Shown here: positions 26,809 to 34,176 of the stretch, piece by piece
Numbering within the stretch: position 1 is the stretch's first letter
Layout of the letters: the number at the start of each line of letters is the position of its first letter
Assembly: GCF_013373795.3 (NCBI RefSeq)
Contig: NZ_CP088022.1
Coordinates: 2,480,001 to 2,544,000, forward strand
Direction: 5' to 3'
DNA from: Bradyrhizobium quebecense
Lineage (GTDB): Bacteria; Pseudomonadota; Alphaproteobacteria; Rhizobiales; Xanthobacteraceae
Length of the DNA stretch: 64,000 bases
Notes under the pieces: model-generated
Database searches by the model: none
The model's input: the letters and a program-made list of their open reading frames with translations, nothing else
Told to the model about the DNA's origin: nothing
Translations under genes and position numbers: made by a program

Positions 26809-26849
26809 GGCTGGCTCCTTTGGATTTCGGGACCTGCCGGCACACAAAA

Positions 26850-26872
26850 AAGCCGCCAGGCCCTGGCGGCTT
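26850..26872 (-). terminator. Attenuator terminator in the aroG leader
   Basis: Read on the reverse strand, AAGCCGCCAG and CTGGCGGCTT form a perfect 10-bp stem with a 3-base loop, followed by TTTT. It lies between the leader peptide stop and the aroG GTG, so it can end transcription before aroG. Confidence 0.85.
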
Positions 26873-26896
26873 GTTTTGGACGTTTGCTGCAATTCT

Positions 26897-26977
26897 TCAG
26901 ATTGAGCGCGATCCTCCTGCCGCCAGCGAGCTGTCGTAGCTAAAGTACCAAAAATAGCTGGTGGCGACGGTGATCAT
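26897..26977 (-). CDS. Aromatic leader peptide of aroG (26 residues)
   Basis: The ATG at 26977 opens a 26-codon frame whose residues 7-14 read SYFWYFSY: three Tyr, two Phe and one Trp among eight codons. The leader ends with TGA at 26897-26899, 24 bases before the attenuator stem. A second CTGGCGGC copy (bases 26919-26926 on the plus strand as GCCGCCAG) lies inside the leader just after the aromatic codons and can pair with the 5' arm of the terminator. A ribosome stalled for lack of aromatic tRNA would leave it free and so form an antiterminator. The -10 element ends 7 bases before the ATG, so the transcript may have no 5' untranslated region. Confidence 0.85.
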   Translation of the reverse strand: MITVATSYFWYFSYDSSLAAGGSRSI

Positions 26978-26984
26978 GGCGGGC

Positions 26985-27013
26985 TCTATACCCGACGGAT
27001 ATCGGCCTGTCAC
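26985..27013 (-). promoter_or_regulatory. Promoter of the aroG leader
   Basis: On the reverse strand, GTGACA (27013-27008) and TATAGA (26990-26985) are separated by exactly 17 bases, an excellent sigma-70 spacing. Transcription should begin at or next to the leader ATG (26977). Confidence 0.65.
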
Positions 27014-27044
27014 CCCCCAAAACCGCGGGTGAGCCGGTTCGTCG

Positions 27045-27617
27045 TCAGGTGTTGCGCGCCGCCAACGCCATACCTATCAGGGTCGCCCCGCCGAACATCA
27101 GGTTGAGGCCGACCAGGAGGCCGATCGCCCAGCCGGCCGACTCCGGCAGGCCGGCGATGATGAAGAAGGCGATCACGATATCCATCAGGCCGGCGATCAG
27201 CAGCCAGGACCAGCGTCCCGACAATTCGCGACGGTGCTCCAGCGCATACATGATGGTGGCGACGCCCTCGGCGACGAAATAGGCGCCGACGACGATGGTC
27301 AGCGTCAGCACGCCCTGCACCGGACGGGCCAGCAGCACCATGCCGGCCAGCACGGCGAGCGCGGCCGAGATCAGCGACCACCAGAAGCCCGGCATGTTGC
27401 GCGCCCAGAAGGTCACGATCAGTCCGCCGATGCCTGAGATCAGGAACATCCAGCCGAGGAAGATGGTGACGGCGAGGCCAGCGAATGTCGGCACGATCAT
27501 CGCCGCGATGCCGAGGATCACGAGCAGGATGCCTTCGAACAGGAACGCCTTCCAGTGTTGCTTGACCGCGGCCTTCATCTCCGATCGCAGTTTGTCGAGA
27601 TCGTTGGACAGGGTCAT
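27045..27617 (-). CDS. HdeD-family membrane protein
   Basis: The ATG at 27617 is preferred over an in-frame start seven codons upstream because GGAGAG stands 8 bases before it. The 190-residue protein has six hydrophobic helices in two similar halves, with segments FEGILLVILGIAAMI and FLGWMFLISGIGGLI typical of HdeD (DUF308). E. coli HdeD is linked to acid resistance; in rhizobia the role is unknown. Three 9-base repeats with 15-base period lie just upstream (27647-27685). Confidence 0.8.
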   Translation of the reverse strand: MTLSNDLDKLRSEMKAAVKQHWKAFLFEGILLVILGIAAMIVPTFAGLAVTIFLGWMFLISGIGGLIVTFWARNMPGFWWSLISAALAVLAGMVLLARPVQGVLTLTIVVGAYFVAEGVATIMYALEHRRELSGRWSWLLIAGLMDIVIAFFIIAGLPESAGWAIGLLVGLNLMFGGATLIGMALAARNT

Positions 27618-27697
27618 CGCGGCTCTCCAAATCTGCAACCGTAAAGTCTGCGAGCTTCAAGTCTTCGAGCACGGGGTCTGCGAGCGTGCGGCGTATC

Positions 27698-28735
27698 CTA
27701 GCTCTGGCCCGGCGCCGACGGAAAGCCCTCCGCGGCGGTCCGCATCCGGTTGCGGCCAAGGAAATAGACCGCGGTGGTCGCGATCAGCAGCGCCAGTCCG
27801 ATCAGGATCGAGGTGAGGCCGATCGGGACCAGGATGAACGACGCATTGCGCTCGGGATTGACGTACCAGTGATGCAGCGACGTGAGCAGGAACGAGACCC
27901 CGGCAAAGCCGGTGCCGCCGCCGACCAACAGCAGTGCCCACATTCGCCGCAGCTGGCTCAGCCGCTCGCGCGCGACATCAGTGCGCGGCGCATGATGCCT
28001 GCCGAGGCGGCGCACCAGGCGGATCGCAAAGCCGATCGAGGAGAAGCCGATCAGCACGCTCGCCGAACCAAGCAGCAGGCGCGTGGTCGAGCTGAGATCG
28101 GGAATGCGTTGGAGCGCGAGCAGCGGAAAATCGAACGCCGTGTGCAGCGCGACCGGCGCGACCAGCACCAGCGCCCAGTTGGTGATGCGCGCCCAGTCGC
28201 GGTGGCCGCGGTAGGCGCCGAGCGCGCCGCCGGAGCGCGCGATCGCAAGGTAGGCGCCGGCAATGATGCCGAGCGCGCCGTGAAACGGCACCGTGAGCAC
28301 GCTGCGCAACGCCGCGAGCGCCCGCCACATGTCCTTGTGCTGGACGAGATAGGCGAGGTTCTCGTAGGCCGCAAATCCGAGGCCCGCGGCCGCGCCATAG
28401 ACCACCGTATCCATCGGATCGGCGAAGGCACGGCGGCGGGTCGAGATGGCGACGATGACGAGAACCTTGACGATCTCCTCCGGCGCCGCGACGCCGAACG
28501 CCGCGCGGACCGCCTGGGTCGCCCAAGGATTGTCGGGAATGGCAAGCAGCGCATTGAAGGGAATTCGCGCCAGGCCGAGCAGCGAGATGCTGGCCGCGCC
28601 GAGCACGAAGGCGAGCCACACCTGCACCGGCGGTCCGGGGCGCTCGTCGGCGGCAATCACCAGCCACAGCACCAGCAACGCGGGTGCGATGGCGGCGGCG
28701 CCAATCACAGTCGGAAGCGACTCAAGCAACAACAT
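27698..28735 (-). CDS. PrsW-like intramembrane protease family protein
   Basis: The ATG at 28735 (MLLLESLPTV) gives 345 residues. PrsW-family motifs are visible: EExxK at Glu86-Glu87-Lys90 (APEEIVKVLVI), GAAAGLGFAAYEN (second acidic motif), the FHGALGIIAGAY histidine motif, and LHTAFDFPL (HxxxD). About nine membrane helices span the protein. B. subtilis PrsW cleaves an anti-sigma factor; the substrate here is unknown. Confidence 0.75.
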   Translation of the reverse strand: MLLLESLPTVIGAAAIAPALLVLWLVIAADERPGPPVQVWLAFVLGAASISLLGLARIPFNALLAIPDNPWATQAVRAAFGVAAPEEIVKVLVIVAISTRRRAFADPMDTVVYGAAAGLGFAAYENLAYLVQHKDMWRALAALRSVLTVPFHGALGIIAGAYLAIARSGGALGAYRGHRDWARITNWALVLVAPVALHTAFDFPLLALQRIPDLSSTTRLLLGSASVLIGFSSIGFAIRLVRRLGRHHAPRTDVARERLSQLRRMWALLLVGGGTGFAGVSFLLTSLHHWYVNPERNASFILVPIGLTSILIGLALLIATTAVYFLGRNRMRTAAEGFPSAPGQS

Positions 28736-28944
28736 GGGATCAATCTGTTCTCGTGAAAGGCGAAAATGGCCGCAAACCCAGCACTTTGCAAGGTGGCCGG
28801 CGGTCGCGGACACGCGCTTGGGAATTCACGTTTGGCTGTATCCGGCGGCTGGCACAGTCGGATCCTGGATGATTGCGCGGCGGGCGCGAGCGCGCCGGTG
28901 AACGACATGGTAGAAGTGCTCGATCAGACTGGAGACGTTACCGG

Positions 28945-29163
28945 GTGCATTTACGCGCAGCAGAGAGTCACACGCGATCGATCCTCAAGGCCATCAGCTG
29001 GCGGACATTGGGGACGCTCGATACTTTCGCCATCAGCTGGTTCATGACCGGCAAGGTCTCGCTCGCCGGCTCGATCGCCGGGCTCGAGATCGTCACCAAG
29101 ATCGCCTGGTACTATGTACACGAGCGGGTCTGGGCAGTTGTTCCGTTCGGACGGCGCGCCTGA
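28945..29163 (+). CDS. DUF2061 membrane protein
   Basis: GTG 28945 gives 72 residues, matching the usual short N-terminus of the family (SHTRSILKAISWRTLGTLDTF), with GGAG 10 bases upstream. Two hydrophobic segments follow (ISWFMTGKVSLAGSIAGLEI and WYYVHERVWAVV). DUF2061 proteins are small inner-membrane proteins of unknown function, sometimes near sulfate-assimilation genes; none is present here. It is transcribed divergently from the PrsW-like gene. Confidence 0.8.
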   Translation: MHLRAAESHTRSILKAISWRTLGTLDTFAISWFMTGKVSLAGSIAGLEIVTKIAWYYVHERVWAVVPFGRRA

Positions 29164-29401
29164 CCCGCGCGACCGGTGCGGCGAAGCAGGATTTTCTGGG
29201 AACGGACCGGGCAATGATGAACCCCGCTGGATTTGCGGGGCCGTGCAGGTGCGCGAGAACAATATCCACTTCTGGATTGAAAACAGTGTTCACGCTGTTG
29301 GGCAATTCGGAACGGCGGGAGCGTCGCAGGACGTTGACGAATTGGTTCGTCGGCTCATTGCCGGGGCTGAAGGTCGGGGCCTCCGCCGTCTCTGCGAACA
29401 G

Positions 29402-29599
29402 CTACTTCTGAGCCGGCGTCCCGGAAGGCCGTAACCAATCCGCCATCTGTGCCGCGGTTTCCGCCTGGCGAGCTCGTTGGATCAACCGCTCGCGCTCAAC
29501 GCCCGGATAGGTGCCTTGTGCTTCCTTCCGAAGACGCTCAGCCTGATCACCAAGGCGAATTTCGAGAGAATCGGTCTGCTTGAACCGGCGACGCTGCAT
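29402..29599 (-). CDS. 65-residue rhizobial small protein, copy 1
   Basis: The ATG at 29599 is favoured by GGAG upstream. The protein begins MQRRRFKQTDSLEIRL and ends QMADWLRPSGTPAQK. It is a highly charged amphipathic helix with a conserved RQAETAAQMADWLR core. A clear paralogue with the same length lies at 51088-51285 inside the second prophage. Function is unknown. It is a frequent Bradyrhizobium small protein. The 29164-29401 gap upstream of its stop holds no convincing gene, only a CCCCGC/GCGGGG stem-loop near 29221. Confidence 0.75.
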   Translation of the reverse strand: MQRRRFKQTDSLEIRLGDQAERLRKEAQGTYPGVERERLIQRARQAETAAQMADWLRPSGTPAQK

Positions 29600-29754
29600 G
29601 GAACGCTGCTCCATCTTGTTGGGAGGGCGGGAGCGCGTGATGGCGTTCTCGTCACCGATAGATGCCGCGTGCGGGGCGATGACGATGACCAACGGCCCGC
29701 ACGGCAATATGTTCCTGCAATGGGAACAATCCCCCGGGCGGGCCGAGGCACATC

Positions 29755-30243
29755 TCAGGCTGCTTCAGCGTTGATGGCCGCGACGGCCAGTTTGGTCAGC
29801 GCGTCGTCGGTTTTCTTTTCCTCAGCCAGGGTCTGATCGAGAAGCTTGACCGCGTCGTTCATGCTCAGCCTGCTGGCCCATGCCTTGAGCGTGCCATAGC
29901 GGGAGATTTCGTAGTGCTCGACCGCCTGTGCGGCGGCAAGCAGGCCAGGATCGAGCGCCGGCGTGTCGGCGTATTCGTCCATGATCTCCTTGCCCTCGTC
30001 GATGATCCCCTCGATCGCGTCGCATTTTTTGCCGCGCGCCGGCTTTCCCAACAGCTCGAAGATCTTCTCGAGCCGGTCGATCTGGCCTTCGGTCTCCTCG
30101 TGATGCTTCTCGAAGGCTGCGCGCAATTTATCCGATGACGCTGCCTTGGCCATCTTTGGCAGCGCCTTATAGATCTGCTTCTCGGCGTAGTAGATGTCCT
30201 TCAAGGTGTCGAGGAACAGGGCGCTGAGGTCTTTCTCCGGCAT
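29755..30243 (-). CDS. Ferritin-like DUF892 (YciE/YciF-type) protein
   Basis: The ATG at 30243 (MPEKDLSALFLDTLKDIYYAEK) gives 162 residues. The four-helix ferritin-like domain is recognisable: LKDIYYAEKQIYKALPKM, HHEETEGQIDRLEKIFELL and a C-terminal helix with LLDQTLAEEKKTDDALTKLA. Glu and His residues in these helices would bind two metals. DUF892 proteins are stress-associated in many alphaproteobacteria, often induced by general stress sigma factors. No neighbour gives a clear link here. Confidence 0.88.
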   Translation of the reverse strand: MPEKDLSALFLDTLKDIYYAEKQIYKALPKMAKAASSDKLRAAFEKHHEETEGQIDRLEKIFELLGKPARGKKCDAIEGIIDEGKEIMDEYADTPALDPGLLAAAQAVEHYEISRYGTLKAWASRLSMNDAVKLLDQTLAEEKKTDDALTKLAVAAINAEAA

Positions 30244-30342
30244 CGACTTTCTCCATCGCAAGGGTTGATTTCGCGATCCCAACACGAGCGCAGATGCGAT
30301 GTTCCTATTTGTGGTGGCTGGAGCTTGAGCCAGCTGAACCGA

Positions 30343-31575
30343 TCATTGCGTCAGCAGGCGCCGGCAGGTTTCGACGAACACCTCGGCGCCGGTGACGATA
30401 TCGGCGTCGTCGGTGTTCTCGCTCCAGTGATGGCTGATGCCGCCGATCGACGGCACGAACAGCATCGCCGCCGGCATGATGGTGGCGAGGACCTGGGCGT
30501 CATGGCCGGCGCCGCTCGGCATGCGGATTGATTTGCCGCCGGCGCAGGCGGCGCTCGCGGCCTCGATCGCATCCTGGAACGCAGGCGTCATCATCGCGGG
30601 CACGCCGGTGCGGATCCGCTCGACCTTCACGCCACAGCGGCCCTGCGCGGTGGCTTCTTCCGCCAGACGATGCAGGTGCGCCTCGAGCCGCGCGATCACC
30701 TCGGGATTGTCGTCGCGGATCTGGAACAGCATCTCGGCGTGGCCTGGGATGATGCTCGGCGCGCCCGGGTCCAGCGTGATGCGGCCGGTGGTCCAGACCG
30801 TGCGCGGTCCGCATAGCGCAGGGAAGCTGTCGTCGATCGCGACGCAGAACCGGGCCAGCGCCAGGCCGGCATCCTTGCGCACCGCCATTCGCATGGTGCC
30901 GGCATGGTTCTGCTCGCCGGTGAAGGTGACGCGATATTGCCAGATGCCGACGATGGAGGTGACGACGCCGATCTTGAGCCGGCTAGCTTCCAGCGTGTCG
31001 CCTTGCTCGATATGGGCTTCGAGATAGCCGATATGGCGGCCATGCTCGGCGGTGAGGCGCGGGCGGCCGGCGAAGCCCGCATCGTGCAAGGCCTGTCGCA
31101 TGGTGCGATCGCTGGAGCGGTCGCGCGCTGCATCGATGTCGGCCTCGGTCACGGCGCCGGCAAACGACCGGCTGCCGAGGAAACTGCCGAAATGTCCCTC
31201 CTCGTCGCACCATGCGGCGACCTCGACCGCGCCGTTGATGCCGGGATCGCCATTGATGACGCGCGCGGCTTCGAGCGCATAGATCACGCCGAGCGGTCCA
31301 TCGAGCCAGCCTGCATGGTTCTGGCTTTCGAGATGCGAGCCCGCGAGCAGCTTCGGTCCTGCTTTCGCACTTTTGCCGAACACATTGCCGATGCCGTCGA
31401 TCGTCGCGGTGAGGTCGGCATCGGGCAGGTGTGCCGCAAGCCAGTCCAGCGAGCGCAGATGCGGCTCCGAGAATGTCGGCTTGTGCACGCCGGTCTTGTA
31501 GGCGCCGATCGCGCGCAGCGCATTGAGATCGGCGAGCACGCGCTTGCCGTCAAAGCGACCGTTGATGCCTGGCAT
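30343..31575 (-). CDS. M20-family amidohydrolase (allantoate / N-carbamoyl-L-amino-acid hydrolase type)
   Basis: This 410-residue zinc-dependent hydrolase has metal-ligand segments readable as GSHLESQNHAGWLDG (His81, Asp92), WCDEEGHFGS (Glu125/126) and EAHIEQG. The C-terminal half has AGHDAQVLA and GISHHWSENT, both normal. Members split N-carbamoyl or ureido groups in purine, hydantoin or pyrimidine breakdown; the exact substrate cannot be read. No other purine-pathway genes are next to it. The 190-base region upstream of the ATG is the probable promoter. Confidence 0.85.
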   Translation of the reverse strand: MPGINGRFDGKRVLADLNALRAIGAYKTGVHKPTFSEPHLRSLDWLAAHLPDADLTATIDGIGNVFGKSAKAGPKLLAGSHLESQNHAGWLDGPLGVIYALEAARVINGDPGINGAVEVAAWCDEEGHFGSFLGSRSFAGAVTEADIDAARDRSSDRTMRQALHDAGFAGRPRLTAEHGRHIGYLEAHIEQGDTLEASRLKIGVVTSIVGIWQYRVTFTGEQNHAGTMRMAVRKDAGLALARFCVAIDDSFPALCGPRTVWTTGRITLDPGAPSIIPGHAEMLFQIRDDNPEVIARLEAHLHRLAEEATAQGRCGVKVERIRTGVPAMMTPAFQDAIEAASAACAGGKSIRMPSGAGHDAQVLATIMPAAMLFVPSIGGISHHWSENTDDADIVTGAEVFVETCRRLLTQ

Positions 31576-31767
31576 GATTGGACTCCGAATGAGCGTCTTT
31601 GGTTTGAGTCTTGATCTACGACTTCATTTGCGTCTTGGCGCCGCAATCCCGTCTTGATGCCGTCGCGGTTGGATGCGACGGAACAATCAGGGCAAACGAT
31701 TTCTTAGCGGTTCTGCTTTTAGGTCGCGGGTCTGATGTCGCGGTACGAATAGCGTGTGAGTGTGATC

Positions 31768-32118
31768 ATGTCTGCATTCCGGAACTGGGCTCGCAAGGCC
31801 GCTGTGCTGTTTCTCCCGATCGCGCTCGGCGCCTGCGCGCAGGTCTCGCAGCAATACAGCATGACGACCCCGCCGCCGGGAACCGGTCCGCTGGCCTGGG
31901 ACGGCGCCGGGCAGGATCCCAATCAGCCGCAGCCGCGACGCCATGCGCGGAATGCCTCGCCGGCGGTGGCGGAGACGCAACTGTCGGAAGCGGATGCGGA
32001 CGACCGGCTGGCGCGCAAGCTCGTGATCTGCAGCACCTGCATCAAGCAGACGCCGGTGGCGGCGGCCGCGGCGCAGCCGACCAATCGTCAGGACGTCGCG
32101 AGCGTGACCAATCACTAG
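31768..32118 (+). CDS. Small lipoprotein interrupted at its stop codon by an IS element
   Basis: The ATG at 31768 (MSAFRNWARK) is preferred; GTG 31756 is in frame. The 116-residue product has a lipoprotein signal ending IALGACAQ (lipobox Cys), then a disordered Pro-rich segment (TTPPPGTGPLAWDGAGQ) and a CSTCIK motif. The stop TAG (32116-32118) contains the TA target of the IS630 insertion, so the protein stays intact. Surface or periplasmic role unknown. Confidence 0.72.
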   Translation: MSAFRNWARKAAVLFLPIALGACAQVSQQYSMTTPPPGTGPLAWDGAGQDPNQPQPRRHARNASPAVAETQLSEADADDRLARKLVICSTCIKQTPVAAAAAQPTNRQDVASVTNH

Positions 32119-33325
32119 TGTCCCGAGTCACAAGTTCGCAATCGTAGATTCGCAGTAGGTTCGCGTCGCTGTGCCAAGGCTGGAGGCAGCAGCAGTGACG
32201 GAGGATCTGATGGCGGTCCGGCAACTTGCCTCCCTGACATTGAGTGATGAAGAGCGCGCCGAACTGAAGGCGCTGACGACGCGGCGGAAGACGGCGCAAG
32301 CGCTGGCTCTGAGAGCCCGGATCGTGCTGACCTGCGCGGAAGGCGGTCAAAACAAGGAAGTGGCGGCCAAGCTGGGCTTGGGCCGGTCAACGGTAGGCAA
32401 GTGGCGGCGGCGCTTTGTGGAGCGGCGCGTGGACGGGCTGCATGACGAGCCCCGCTCCGGGGCGCCACGTACGGTTGACGATGCCCGCATCGAAGCCATG
32501 ATCGTGAGGACGTTGGAAAGTTGCCCCGAGAACGCCACCCATTGGAGTTCCCGCGGCATGGCGAAGGCCAGCGGCCTGTCGGTGTCGACGGTGCAACGCA
32601 TCTGGCGGGCCTTCGGGCTCCAGCCGCACCGGCTAGAGACGTTCAAGCTCTCGACCGATCCAAACTTCGTGGCCAAAGTGCGCGACGTCGTGGGCCTTTA
32701 CGTCTCCCCGCCGGAGCACGCCATCGTTCTCTGTGTGGATGAGAAATCCCAAATCCAGGCACTGGACCGCAGTCAGCCGATGCTGCCGATGCGTCCCGGC
32801 CAACCGGCCCGAAGAAGCCATGACTACACAAGGCACGGCACCACATCGCTGTTCGCCGCCCTCGACATTGCCAGTGGACGGGTGATCGGCAAGTGCTACG
32901 GACGCCACCGTGCTGTCGAGTTCCGCAAGTTCCTCGACGAGATCGAGGCTGCCGTGCCGCGCGACCTCGACGTCCATTTGATCATGGACAATTACGCCAC
33001 GCACAAGACGCCATTGATCCGAAGATGGCTCGCCAAGCGGCCCCGGTGGCACGTGCACCTGACCCCGACCAGTTCGTCATGGCTCAACCAGGTCGAGCGC
33101 TTCTTCGCACTCCTGACCGACAAGAAGATCAGACGCGGCATCTATCGGAGCGTTGCCGCCCTCCGGGCAGACATCGCTTCCTTCATCGACCGGCACAACG
33201 CCGATCCCAAGCCGTTCCGCTGGACTAAGTCCGCCGATGACATCCTGGCATCCATCGAACGCTTCTGCCGGTACAACGCTCCGCCAAATCCAGATTCGAT
33301 ATCGCGAACTTCTGGTCCACCACAC
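32118..33325 (+). mobile_element. IS630-family insertion sequence
   Basis: The element is about 1208 bp, flanked by a duplicated TA (32116-32117 and 33326-33327), the target used by IS630/Tc1-type transposons. Imperfect terminal inverted repeats are visible: the left end GTGTCCCGAGTCACAAGTTC matches the complement of the right end (GAACTTCTGGTCCACCACAC) at both tips and in an internal AAGTTCGC block. It carries one transposase gene and entered exactly at the end of the lipoprotein gene. Confidence 0.88.
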
Positions 33326-33328
33326 TAG
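32210..33328 (+). CDS. IS630-family transposase
   Basis: The ATG at 32210 gives 372 residues; GTG 32171 is also in frame. The N-terminal helix-turn-helix (KEVAAKLGLGRSTVGKWRRRF) is followed by the DDE catalytic domain with Asp177 (CVDEKSQIQ), Asp260 (LIMDNYATH) and Glu296 (NQVERFF), a D/D(35)E spacing. The reading frame is complete, so the element may still be active. The stop codon TAG at 33326-33328 uses the target-site TA plus one flanking G, so it depends on where the element inserts. Confidence 0.92.
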   Translation: MAVRQLASLTLSDEERAELKALTTRRKTAQALALRARIVLTCAEGGQNKEVAAKLGLGRSTVGKWRRRFVERRVDGLHDEPRSGAPRTVDDARIEAMIVRTLESCPENATHWSSRGMAKASGLSVSTVQRIWRAFGLQPHRLETFKLSTDPNFVAKVRDVVGLYVSPPEHAIVLCVDEKSQIQALDRSQPMLPMRPGQPARRSHDYTRHGTTSLFAALDIASGRVIGKCYGRHRAVEFRKFLDEIEAAVPRDLDVHLIMDNYATHKTPLIRRWLAKRPRWHVHLTPTSSSWLNQVERFFALLTDKKIRRGIYRSVAALRADIASFIDRHNADPKPFRWTKSADDILASIERFCRYNAPPNPDSISRTSGPPH

Positions 33329-33400
33329 CGCGCTGTCGCCAGACATCGATCCGGCCTGCAGGCCTTAGTTAGGCCACGATGTCGTTCGATGCGCAGGCCC

Positions 33401-33550
33401 ATGTCGTTCCGTAGACTCATTGTTCCCGTCGTCGTCGTCGCGCTTGCGGCCGCCATCCTGATTCATGGGGGCGGTTCGCGGGCCCATGCGCATGTGCCGT
33501 CGCATTGCGGCTTCTGGACCTCGATCGAGGCCGGATTGTCGTGCAGGTAA
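33401..33550 (+). CDS. 49-residue membrane or exported microprotein
   Basis: The ATG at 33401 encodes MSFRRLIVPVVVVALAAAIL, a hydrophobic N-terminal segment with positive start, then a Gly/Ser linker and a short C-terminal domain HVPSHCGFWTSIEAGLSC. The two Cys residues suggest a periplasmic disulfide. It begins 73 bases after the IS element and is unlike its surroundings in other frames. Function is unknown. Confidence 0.55.
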   Translation: MSFRRLIVPVVVVALAAAILIHGGGSRAHAHVPSHCGFWTSIEAGLSCR

Positions 33551-33707
33551 TCTCCCGCCGGTGGCCTGGGCGGCAGTCCGGGAAAAGCGTTCTGAACGCT
33601 TGCCCGTCCGGCCAATCGCCACTATACGTTCGCCCGTCGCAGCCGTTCGCCGGTAGCGGCCAGTCTGGCATGTCTCACGTCTAACGTATTGATTTGCCGG
33701 GAGTTTT

Positions 33708-33782
33708 GCTCCCTTCGTCTATCGGTTAGGACGCCACCCTTTCACGGTGGAGAGAGCGGTTCGATTCCGCTAGGGAGCGCCA
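33708..33782 (+). tRNA. tRNA-Glu (anticodon UUC), CCA encoded
   Basis: The acceptor arm GCTCCCT pairs with AGGGAGC. The anticodon arm has TTC in CCACCCTTTCACGGTGG. The T loop GGTTCGATTCC is present, and the 3' end is G plus encoded CCA. The gene stands directly before the second prophage region and may be its integration site. Confidence 0.95.
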
Positions 33783-34118
33783 TCGCGCAAACCTATCATA
33801 AAAGTTGCAATAATTTCAAACCCTTAAGCCGGCGGCGTCTTTTCTGTTGGACGCTTTGTTGGACGGCGACGAAATGCGATCTGTTCCTAACTTGTTCGCG
33901 GCGTCTAAGCGTCCGGAAAGTGCGCTGATTAAGCTGCGCATTTTGGGAGCCCGAAGGATCATTAACTCGACGCGCTGAGCTCAGGATCGGGGCGCGCCGG
34001 TTTCTCTAACGAGTTCCTGGCGCGAAGCTAGTTCGATTGTCGCCGCAACATTATTCATGGCCGCGCTGTAAAAACGCACCATAGGCGGCCAAATTCATGG
34101 TCTGAAAGATTCTTCTCC
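33783..34118. other. Gap after tRNA-Glu without a gene; possible attachment arm
   Basis: No credible coding frame is seen in this A/T-richer stretch. The 9-base motif TGTTGGACG occurs twice in direct orientation (33845-33853 and 33857-33865), 12 bases apart, which could be integrase or excisionase arm-type sites if the tRNA is an attachment site. A leftward terminator follows at 34119. Confidence 0.4.
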
Positions 34119-34147
34119 AAAAAAAGGGCCGGCATCTCTGCCGGCCT
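34119..34147 (-). terminator. Rho-independent terminator of the outer-membrane protein gene
   Basis: On the reverse strand GGCCGGCA pairs with TGCCGGCC around a GAGA tetraloop and is followed by seven T. It lies just downstream of the stop at 34177. Confidence 0.9.
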
Positions 34148-34176
34148 AATTTACGGGAAAAACCGCACAGACGAGG

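Noticed and set aside
26005..26943. 312-codon forward frame opposite aroG
   Set aside because: Antisense shadow of a conserved enzyme gene; it would also cross the attenuator.
27686..28756. 356-codon forward frame opposite the PrsW-like gene
   Set aside because: Arg/Ala/Glu-rich antisense shadow; the reverse-strand gene has family motifs and membrane helices.
29214..29434. Possible small forward genes after DUF2061
   Set aside because: Two overlapping frames look weakly protein-like, but neither has a good start and ribosome-binding site or a recognisable family.
33836..33930. Integrase remnant next to tRNA-Glu
   Set aside because: No frame shows the Arg-His-Arg-Tyr residues of tyrosine recombinases; only two short direct repeats remain.
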